This document shows positions 34,101 to 41,879 of a DNA stretch of 64,000 nt, piece by piece. Below the pieces are notes generated by a model. It ran no database searches. It saw only the letters and a list, made by a program, of their open reading frames with translations, and was not told the DNA's origin. Source of the DNA: Costus lasius (lineage: Eukaryota > Streptophyta > Magnoliopsida > Zingiberales > Costaceae). A program made the position numbers and the translations under genes. The stretch's first letter is position 1, and each line of letters begins with the position of its first letter. The stretch lies in contig CM050454.1 of the NCBI GenBank assembly GCA_027563935.2, positions 73,986,596-74,050,595 of the forward strand, read 5' to 3'.

Positions 34101-37100
34101 AAAAATAAAAGGAGGCTAGCAAACAAGAAGTAATTGAGTATACTCCTATTGTTGATAAGGCTTTTCCACCTATAGATGTGATTACTGAATATAGTGAACT
34201 CTCCAAAGGGGATCATGATGGTGTAGCTAACTTTTTCAAAGATAATGATCTAAATCTTGCCTTGTCAAATGATTTAGATGATAATCTAAGAGAAATGTCT
34301 TATAGGATGAAGGTTATGAATGCTACAAAAATATATTGAAAGACTTGGCACTACTTGCATATATGCTGGGATGAGGAAAAGTTTTTTGCGATAAAGAAAT
34401 ATATTGTTGATGTTAGTGTTATGCCCTAAGACCTGTTTTGGGTCTTGACTATTATACTATATTCATTGATATTTATAGATATCCTGGCATTGTCGTTGTC
34501 ATGGTTTATTATACATCTGCGCATATGTATGTTTACATCTTAGAGATATTTCTATCTCAGTTTGTTATATCCCGAGTCAAGTACCATGGGGGATATGGGA
34601 TAGCTATAGTGCATGCGAGACTCGTATATGCATTAGTTAGCACGGTTTGCTTAACGCAAGCATATAGATATATCAAGAGAGATATAATGGACCGACTCGC
34701 CATGAGAATTCTATTTGGTGTCTCAAGTGATAAAGTTGTATCTATCCTTTGACTTGAGGGAGATTGTGTCTCTATATAGTAAGCGATTTGCTTTGATACA
34801 ACCTAACACCTCGTCGTAAAATGGTCATCATAACGATTATCATTAGGTATATCTTGAGCTATATGAGAGTTGCATCTTGTCAACAGAGGATTTGTCTCTT
34901 CCATATGGGGAAGCTTAGTGTCCATGGGCCCCTACATAGTGCATGACTGAAAATGTGTGGCCACACCCAGATTTAGCCTCATTAGTCATGACCATCTCAT
35001 TAGAATAAGCAAGTGTGACATGCTTGTCTAATCTATATGATCAGCTTGGAAAAGGGACATGTATACTTATATATCTTATCATAGTTTTGAGGTTATCGAT
35101 GATGACATTTATTCTAATGACTTGGGTAGTAGCGATGCACTACTAGATGCCACTCACTGCTTACGGTGATTAGGTCATCACTGTCAATGTCTAATGAACC
35201 TACAGGGTTACACACCTAGACGCTAAAAATTCTGTATTGATCGGATAGTCACAGATCGAATCTATTGATGATTCAAATATGTTTGGGAGTATTTTGCAAC
35301 GCGGGTGCATGTTATGAGTCAAGAGGAGACTTATGGAGTTTAGTGATCAAGTTGACCTGATTGACCTCAGGCGACCAAGTTTCACTCAGGTTGACTAAGT
35401 CTTAGTCGACGGGTCAAAACTCGGGTTAACACCGAAATGTTTCGGTGGCTTGATGACTTGATCTGGATGAGCTCACAAGCCTAGTGGGATATCTGAATTT
35501 ATATTCAGATATATAAATAAATTAATTAATTGACCTAAGTTGCGGGGGCCACGACTTAAATTGCAAATCATTATTTAGAATATTTATATTGCGACTTATG
35601 TTACGGGGCCCGCTCGTTTAAACTCTATAAATAAGAGGCTAGGGAGCGCATACATGTATGCTCCCATCAATTAAACCCTAGCCGCCTAGGTCATCTTCTC
35701 CCCTCAAACCCTAGCCGTCCCTCATCCTCTTCTTGGCGCCTCCAAGGAAGCTTGTCGCCCCCTTTCATCAAAGTGGACAGCATCTTCCGTTTGGCGCAAA
35801 AAGGGATCTAGATGGTGTTCTTCTTCCTTAGTGCTTTGGTGGCGCATAAAGAAGAAGAGGACAACATACAACCCCCTTGGTGCAACTTCTAGGAGGTTGG
35901 CGCAAGCAGGGAAAGCTACTCCCTTGGCGTGGATCTCTTCTCCCGAAGTTAGCACATGCATGGAGTAAGAGGAGTCTCGAGGCAGTCCGTGTGTGCATGA
36001 GCATATGGGCGAGCACTTGCGTGTCTCTGATCGTCATCCACAACCTCAGAAATTGCTAGTAAGGTATATACCCTATCACATCCAGTGCATTCTTCGTAAG
36101 ACGGTCTTTGTTGAATTAGGAATTCCGTTTCGGACTTCTTCCGCTACTTTTTCAAATTTTAAATAGCCCGAAGATTTCCAACAGTTGATAAACGAGATCG
36201 TGGAGCAATTTCAACTTATAAGTAGTGGGATCTATGAAAAGTTTGAGAAAAGACCAACTGATACTCAGCCTTAAGGACAAGGCTATAGTTAAAGAGAGGA
36301 GCAATGTTACGGCCCCAATACTATTAGTAGTATATATAATAAACCAGATCCTGGTCGGTATATTATACCCGGTTCGTTAAGTAGAAAAGTGTTATAAATA
36401 GGAGTCTAGGGTTTAAAGTAAGATGTCAAGTACTTTATTATTATTTTCTTTAGGCGTATTTTGCACGATTTCTCGCCGGTGACGACTGAGGTCTATATAC
36501 GTTTGACTCTCGCATCAAATGGTTGATAACGATTAAAAGAATATTACCTTAGTTGGCTCTCTTTAAAAATTAAAAAAATAGATAAAAAGAAAGAAAATGA
36601 GTTGGATGTCAAGTGCAACAACTATAATGACTAACAAAGCATTGAGGCTATGAGTTCTATTGAATTAAGCTAACTTTAGATTGATGTATTTTAAACCTAT
36701 TTGCCACTAAGTAACCAGAGGCATTCATCACAAATGTTTAACCTTTGCATTAAAAGGTTGACAAACCAAATGCCATAAAAATCCCTATAGAAATAATACA
36801 TTAATTCGCGAGAATAAAATCCATGCAATCATGAGTAATGTTCAAACTTGAAAGTTAAACATGAAATGATTGATCAAAGGTGTGGTCCTATTTGACAATT
36901 TGAAATTTGGATGTATGGCATAAATATTAAATTTTATTTATCTTGGACTATAAAATCTTGAGATTTGATTCCTAAAGGTCTTTTCCTAATTATGAGTTCG
37001 AAAAATCATAGCATTAATTATAGATTGGAAACATTTCACGTAGATTGAGTAATTGCCATAGAGCCCCTCTATTCTTTATACATATCATGTGAATCACAAT

Positions 37101-40100
37101 TTTGATTTTGTTAATCAAAAGTTTAAATAACAGATATTTGATTATACAAATTTTTATAGTATTTTTTATGCATATTTGATATCGTTGTCATATTTTCCTT
37201 TATTTGCATTAAATTTTATCATATTTTATTATTTATTATCGAAAACTATTATTTCTCTATTTTTATGAATTTTTAGGAAAAGACCCTAAAAATTAGTAAT
37301 TTTGAAGATATTTTGCAACAATTAACAAAATGTGACAATACTTTGTCTAATTAGGATATTAGTTAGCAAAGGAATCATATTGCATAGAGACTTTGTTATT
37401 GACTAAGGGATGTTATTGATGACATACTTCTAATGACTTGAGTTATAGAGATGTATTACTAAACACTACTTGCTTGTGATGATCTATTTGGTGATCATCA
37501 CTACCAATGTCATTAGGAGTCTATAAGGTCACACAGTTAGATACTTAAGATCTCGTATTGATTAGATAGCCTTAGATCAAATTATATTATAATGAAGTCC
37601 ATTTGAGAGTTGGATGAATCCAAATCGGACCAATATCAATATTGATTAAATTGAGAGTTTATATCAATTGATTTACACAGAGATTAGGGTCAAGCACCTA
37701 ATCTAGATCTTTTAGATTTCATTATTAGACTTCGGACTCATCAAAGCTAAGAAGAGAGGAGTAGAGGTGCCTGGTTTGTGTGCCTAAAGGTGCCTATGGA
37801 CATTTGCTATTGCTAGTACTTAACTATAAAAAAAGTAAGCAGACAAGACAAGCGAATACACAGTTGCACAGTTGTACACACCTAACCTTGAGCGCCTCCC
37901 TTGCTTTCTCTTTCTTCGTTTGGTTGCCGCCCGCTCTCCTTTTTGTGCCTCTTTCCTACAAACACTGAGGAACTATATAGGCATAGATCTTTTCTCCTAA
38001 GGCTAGCATAAGGCATGGAGTAGAAGAAATCTTCTCTCCCTTGTCCGACCCAAAGACCCATAGAGTCTCATCCTACATCAATACTATCAAATATAATCCT
38101 AATGATAGTGAACAAGTAAAAGGCATGTCATGTGGCTAAGGTTTACCCAAAGCTATGGATTGGATTATTTTATTAATATTTTAGCTATTTCTTTATTGAA
38201 TTTCATTTGTGTGATTTTCTTGATAATTGTAAATCTTGATTGACAGTTGAATTAGATGGATAACAAAATTGCTATTTTCTATAAGAATGTCTTCAAAGAT
38301 AGTTATATGGAACAATATCATAGATATGTTGCTAAGAGGGAGACAATGTATAAACTGCACAAAACTATCTATGGTTTAAAATAAAGTACCAAACATGATT
38401 TTAAATTCTCACAAATTATTATTTGAGTTAGTTATCAATGTAAAAAAGTTAATAATTCAATTTTCATAAATTCCTCTAATTCTAGGATTGTTATTATAGC
38501 TATCTATATAGAAGATATCTTGTTAATAGGTACTGATATATAGAGCATTATTGAAACAAAAAAAAAAAGAAAAAGAGTCTAAATTCAATCTAAAATATCT
38601 TAGAAGACCTAAATGCTTTCTAGGAGTTGAAGTAGTTTATATGGGACAAAAAATATCCCTCACATAACAAAAGCATATGCTAGCCTTAATGGACATAACT
38701 AGTTTTTTGGGGTGCATACTAGTAGAATCATAGATACTCTTATTCTTTCATATCAAAAATATTATGCCAACAAAGAATTAAACACATTGATCTCATTGAC
38801 AAGACCAAGCATCTCTTACATTATAGGTATTAAAGTCAGTCTATGCAAGACCCCAAATTATATCATTGGGAGGCTTCTTTAGACATTCTTTAGTATATAA
38901 AAGGAGATCCTAGGAATGAATTGTTACATAAGAAAAATAGACATTATTTAAGCATAAGCTTATACTTATGTAGATTATATAGGAAATTTATTACAATACT
39001 TTATACTCCCTTGTCCATGTCCGATAATTTTTTAATGTAATAATCAATTTACTATTTATATAAGGTTTAGGGTTTAGAGTTTAGAGTTTAGTATTTAGGG
39101 TTCGGTTTACAGTTTACGGTTTGCGGTTTATGGTTTACGGTGTACGGTTTCAGGTTATTTCATTAAATAATAAAATATGTTGAAGTTGATTATAACTTTG
39201 TCCAAGAAGTTGTGTTAAACAAACAAATATATACTCCCTACACAGAATCTGAGTTTTTCACTAAGGCATTCAATGTTATGCATTTTCATACATTATATAT
39301 CAAGATAAGCATATTTGAAACCTATGCTCTAGCTTGGGGACTTGAGTGGAATATTATGAGTTTATGTATGCATTGTTACCTTATGATATTGGATCTATTA
39401 TTGTATAGTTGTCATAGCAAGTCTCAATCCATCAATGGTATCTATTTATGTCTCTTTGATAATCATTACAATTGATTTCCCTTTTTTTAAAAAAATGAAA
39501 TAAATAGATAAAATAGGTTCAATTGCATTAGATGCGTAGTTTACAACTTCAACAAATTTTGATCTATAATCAACCAAGTAGGATTGAATTAGCAATATCT
39601 AATCCAATGTTTGATTTCTCATATATATCCGAGATATGTGACGAAAATCTACAAAATTTACTAGAAGCAAGACAAAAAAGTAGATGAAAATAAAATCAAC
39701 TTTGAATTGCTAAGCTTGAGTGATCCTATTGATTTAGGATAAATATTACAACAACAGGTTGGGGAATACTCAACCTACTTGGTTGAAGAAGATACTCGTA
39801 ATCAATTATCTCTTGCTTCTTGTCAATAGCTTCTTATAACCTGTTGATCATCACTCATAGAATAGTGCTGCTCAATACCAAATCTTCATGTTCTTTATGA
39901 TAGCTTACCATCTCCTCGAAGGTTTGGAATTTAGTAGTTGGGTATCGCTTGTCAACATCACCACACTATGACATGACCATCAGAAAGAGAGAAAATAATA
40001 GGATAACGGCATTAGAGTCTCAAGTTCTTGAGATAAATGGATAGTTCAATATCTAAAATGTGAAACCATGATTAGCTCTTTTTGCAAGTGAACCACATCC

Positions 40101-41104
40101 TTAGCTACTATCATAAAATCTGCTAGGAGAAAATGGCTATATAGACCCTTCACATGACACACAAATCTGATAATATGACAGAAAAGTGTCAAATATTTAT
40201 GAAATTTTGATTGAGATTAGTGATGAATCAGTAGCGAAGTAAAATAAATTCCTACTAAAAGGTTAAGTTCAAGGAGTTTTAGTTAACATGGAATCTGTCA
40301 CTAACCTAGCAAAATGAAGATCCTTGAATGCTCTAGCATCCAATGCCGGCGGAAGATTCTAGTTGCAGGTATGAGGAAGAATATTTGACAACTTGCTTCG
40401 ATATATTAGTGCTAGTGAGAGAAAAATTTTCATAGTTTTACATAGATCAACGGAAGAAATATAAACATTCGACCTTGCCTAGAAATTTTCCTGGCATGCA
40501 CACGGAGGGTGTTCAAAGCTCCAAAATCAATACATATATTAATAGTTTTTTTCTCCTAAAAGTTACCTTAATTTAGTATGGTTTTACAGGGAGGCAAACT
40601 TAATATGGTTTCCACGCTTATGTTCTAGCATATACCTAAATATTTGCCCAACAAGAAACCCTACCCCATTCAGGTGGAAGGATGGAGTCAGAAGCTCCTT
40701 AATCAGGCGAGAACGATCCAGAAGAAAGTAATCCAATCATTATCCGCTCGTATAGTGAAGACGACCCATGCCAACATGTACCTCCCGCAATCTCTAATTA
40801 ATTGCTATAAAGATGAAATCTCATTGTTCTGATCATTTGAACAAACTTCTACTGAACGTGGCCGATCTAAATAAAAGCAAACTAGAACGAGACGAACAAG
40901 ACATTTGAAAGCATGGAAATTTAAAAAGCTAAGAGTAAAGAGTATACAAATGGGGAATGGGGAACCGATCGTTAGAGGTGATGGCATGGTGATCACCTGA
41001 TCCCCCAGGCAGATAACAACGTACGCATCGCTGTCCCCGGCGTCGCGCTTGGCGAGGTTTGTGCCCCTCACAACCCGCACCCGAAGAAACCCTGCGTTCT
41101 CCAT
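24835..41104 (-). CDS. CAR: CAR/GAP1-like C2-domain protein, three exons
   Basis: This is a single-C2-domain protein of the plant C2-domain ABA-related (CAR) family. Its members bind phospholipids in a calcium-dependent way and recruit ABA receptors to the plasma membrane; the rice member OsGAP1 also stimulates a G-protein. Exons are 41104-40997, 26313-26218 and 25125-24835, giving 36, 32 and 96 codons plus stop, 164 residues in all, the normal family length. All junctions are phase 0 with GT..AG ends. The N-terminus MENAGFLRVRVVRGTNLAKRD is family-typical. Candidate calcium ligands are D21 and D26 (loop 1) and D72, D74 and D79/D80 (loop 3). The family-specific insert NGTIIQTVYPNTQNCLA lies in exon 3. 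No stops or frameshifts are present, so the gene looks intact despite a 14.7 kb first intron full of retroelements. Confidence 0.9.
25126..26217 (-). other. CAR-like gene, intron 2
   Basis: The intron is 1092 bp, AT-rich, with ends GTAAGT..GCAG. Short ORFs on both strands (for example 25442-25690) lack any recognisable domain. I see no transposable element in it. Confidence 0.85.
26218..26313 (-). CDS. CAR: CAR-like gene, exon 2
   Basis: The exon is 96 bp between an acceptor ending GTAG and the strong donor GTAAGTG. It encodes KMKTNVRKNSTSPEWNEDLT and the following strand to PLRL, the classic C2 block after the first calcium loop. It is too short to be noticed as an ORF and was found by looking for the missing middle of the C2 domain. 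Confidence 0.9.
27120..27349 (+). pseudogene. Copia RNase H tail with polypurine tract
   Basis: Fragments DNNGAIAQAK, SHQNPNT and MGLRFLNN are the last part of a copia RNase H domain, followed by a purine tract AAGTGGAAGAT near 27345-27355. Stops and small frameshifts are present. The rest of pol is missing upstream. It belongs to the family 2 LTR that starts just after it. Confidence 0.75.
27356..28697 (+). repeat. Family 2-type copia LTR, left part
   Basis: This LTR follows the RNase H tail and polypurine tract, which supports family 2 as a copia LTR family. It is much decayed. The part 28290-28697 aligns by eye with 2460-2850 and with 34560-35000. An AT-rich stretch (about 27480-28265) has no counterpart in the other family 2 LTRs and is probably an insertion. 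The Athila-like element enters at 28698, and the LTR resumes near 37335. Confidence 0.6.
28702..29839 (+). repeat. 5' LTR of the Athila-like element
   Basis: The first 180 bp recur at 37150-37325 (the 3' LTR). The block 29490-29620 is homologous by eye to 42160-42300, an Athila-like LTR elsewhere in the window. Near 29085-29215 it has imperfect inverted words (ATCATGATT and CACGACC types). Confidence 0.65.
29846..29863 (+). other. Degenerate tRNA-Asp-type primer site
   Basis: TGGCACCGTTGTTGAGGA differs from the intact site at 631-648 at four positions, all consistent with C-to-T or G-to-A decay. Confidence 0.7.
30527..31120 (+). pseudogene. Athila-like gag pseudogene
   Basis: The capsid core is recognisable (LFPFSLKDRASAWLHS, WEQLSHAFLQKYFSHSKI, LRNQITNF, FYNGLNYNTRLT) and parallels the gag at 907. 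The N-terminal part has several stops and there is a frameshift near 30950. A degenerate linker follows to about 31560, in stop-ridden frames, in place of the nucleocapsid. Confidence 0.8.
31700..32265 (+). pseudogene. Athila-like aspartic protease remnant
   Basis: Blocks HISYFINSKNISHILCDTRAS (active-site region, with DTR instead of the usual D-x-G) and FTIPIDLMVVDIEEDL..RRPFLATVGANID match an Athila-type protease domain. The same motifs occur in the minus-strand copy at 46618-46950 (LCELGAS..GRPFLATARVVID). Frameshifts and a stop separate the blocks. Confidence 0.75.
32266..33700 (+). other. Athila-like 3' internal region with an unidentified GC-richer segment
   Basis: No RT or integrase is found where pol should be. 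A 28 bp word beginning AAGTCGCTGCCTCAACAGAG is repeated about 105 bp apart (near 32634 and 32739). The segment 32840-33265 has a 141-codon open frame, Ala/Glu/Gly/Pro-rich and more GC-rich than its surroundings. I do not recognise the product. It could be a captured host fragment or chance. Confidence 0.4.
33729..33870 (+). repeat. 71 bp tandem duplication
   Basis: Two adjacent copies (33729-33799 and 33800-33870) begin TGGAGGATATATG and differ at about five positions. They lie at the start of the gag-like remnant. The length is not a multiple of three, so the duplication would break a frame. Confidence 0.8.
33871..36304 (+). pseudogene. Gag-like remnant of a short-LTR element (split by a solo LTR)
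   Basis: Shifting frames give GHWFRGLK, LKRLKQEMIQRFNKF and a long open-like stretch LDESYYEKKK..NLREMSYRMKVMN, which resembles a retrotransposon gag core and tail. The frame is broken by stops. It is interrupted at 34411-36183 by a solo LTR and resumes for about 115 bp to a purine-rich tract (36291-36304) next to the short LTR. No enzyme domain lies between gag and the tract, which suggests a non-autonomous gag-only derivative. The family assignment is uncertain. Confidence 0.4.
34411..36183 (+). mobile_element. Solo LTR, family 2
   Basis: This is a 1773 bp LTR starting TGTTAGTGTTATGCCC and ending GATTTCCAACA, with a perfect 5 bp target duplication GTTGA (34406-34410 and 36184-36188). It is the only complete family 2 LTR in the window and defines the family. 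It holds no internal sequence. It is the innermost of the nested insertions in intron 1. Confidence 0.93.
36305..36517 (+). repeat. Short LTR (213 bp) with TATA box
   Basis: It starts TGTTACGGCCCC and ends CGCATCA, is preceded by a purine tract AAAGAGAGGAGCAA, and contains TATAAATA at 36393-36400. These are the marks of a 3' LTR of a small element. No matching 5' LTR was found upstream. Confidence 0.5.
37150..37334 (+). repeat. Shortened 3' LTR of the Athila-like element
   Basis: It repeats the first 180 bp of the LTR at 28702, then jumps to a CAACA-type LTR end. Most of the LTR is deleted. Confidence 0.6.
37335..38110 (+). repeat. Family 2-type copia LTR, right part
   Basis: This continues the LTR broken at 28697. 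It aligns by eye with 2860-3130 and 34990-35280 (the blocks with GATGACATACTTCTAATGAC and GTGATGATC). It is followed by a degraded leader. Confidence 0.55.
38230..38700 (+). pseudogene. Copia reverse transcriptase remnant
   Basis: Blocks KLHKTIYGLK, IYIEDILLIGTDI (the YVDD region, here IED) and a LGVEV-like piece lie in frames broken by stops. Domain order after a copia LTR suggests it came from the same or a related element. It is very degraded. Confidence 0.65.
39064..39154 (+). repeat. Interstitial telomere-like heptamer array
   Basis: There are thirteen consecutive 7-mers related to the plant telomere repeat TTTAGGG, beginning GGTTTAGGGTTTAG and drifting to TTTACGG, TTTGCGG and TTTATGG. 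The period stays exactly seven throughout. It lies in CAR-like intron 1. Confidence 0.85.
40997..41104 (-). CDS. CAR: CAR-like gene, exon 1
   Basis: The exon is 108 bp from ATG (41104-41102) to CAG, followed by the donor GTGATC. It encodes the first C2 strand and calcium loop 1 (RDAGDSDAYVVICLGDQ). The open frame continues to 40805, but that extension is intronic because it leaves the family's sequence exactly at the GT. Confidence 0.9.
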
Positions 41105-41879
41105 TTCCTGCTCGATTGATTGATTGATTGATGATTATTCATAAAACAAAATACTCTTTTTCTTTAAATGCTAAATATTATTTATATTTATCAGGAAGAA
41201 AAATCTTAAGCGGATGGGGCGCTCTGAGCGGGGGCCCATCCGCCGTCCATTCACATCTATTGCGCTCTTTACCAAAAAATAAAAAGCTTCTTTCTTTTTA
41301 TGAATTTATGTAATGGTACATTTATTTTAATTTTATCATATGTCTTCCGGTATTTTTTTTAAAAAAAATTCCATATTACTTAGGGTCACGCCAACCTACT
41401 ATTATAACTATACTACATTGTACCATCAAAATTTATAAGTTTATTTAGTAAATAATTTTTTAACTATTATCATAATTTAAGATGTTTGAATCACTACCAT
41501 TGCCTTCTTGCACCGAATGAAAGTCGAGAAGTGAACAACAGTGTTTGAACCCTAGTGGCAAAAGCAAGTTCTAGCTTTAAATCCCATCGAATTCCATTGA
41601 GAATTGGTGGAGAGTTGGGTTGGAATGATCGCCGGTGAGAATAGGGAAGGAAAGCAGTGACCAGATATAATCATGGTCAAAAGAGAGAAAATTTAATATT
41701 GTGATGATTTTTCATGAGGGAGTTGCTATACTTCTATTTTCTTGTTTTCCAAGTTGATTGTCACTTCTCTTATTTTCCAACTTGTTTTCCTAAGTTAATG
41801 CCAAAACGATTTCTGAAGTTGATTCTAGGATGATTTTCTAAGTTGCTTTTAGTTATTTATGTTTAATTTATTACATGTT
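41105..41879 (-). promoter_or_regulatory. Upstream region of the CAR-like gene
   Basis: This is the presumed 5' UTR and promoter on the minus strand. A (GATT)n microsatellite at about 41114-41136 lies ten bases before the ATG and would be in the 5' UTR. A short GC-rich island with GGGGGCCC lies at 41200-41250. No clear TATA box was seen, and further upstream the sequence is AT-rich. Confidence 0.4.

Larger units (their letters stand above)
28698..37334 (+). mobile_element. Athila-like Ty3/gypsy element, decayed and nested
   Basis: The 5' LTR (about 28702-29839), Asp-type primer site, gag and protease remnants, and a shortened 3' LTR (about 37150-37334) are in order on the plus strand. Reverse transcriptase and integrase are absent. 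The flanks read GGTTAG and AATTAAC, a worn target duplication. Inside it sit a gag-only short-LTR remnant and a solo LTR. Heavy decay marks it as one of the oldest elements in the window. Confidence 0.65.
26314..40996 (-). other. CAR-like gene, intron 1 (about 14.7 kb, TE-filled)
   Basis: The intron runs from GTGATC (40996 side) to GTAG (26315-26314). It contains a copia remnant, two family 2 LTR copies, an Athila-like element, a short-LTR gag-only remnant and a telomere-like repeat, listed separately. The stretches 26314-27119, 38701-39063 and 39155-40996 are AT-rich and show nothing I can name. Confidence 0.8.

Noticed and set aside
40805..40996. Extension of the exon 1 frame of the CAR-like gene to a 99-residue ORF.
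   Set aside because: Similarity to C2 proteins stops exactly at the CAG/GTGATC boundary. The extension is intron read in frame.
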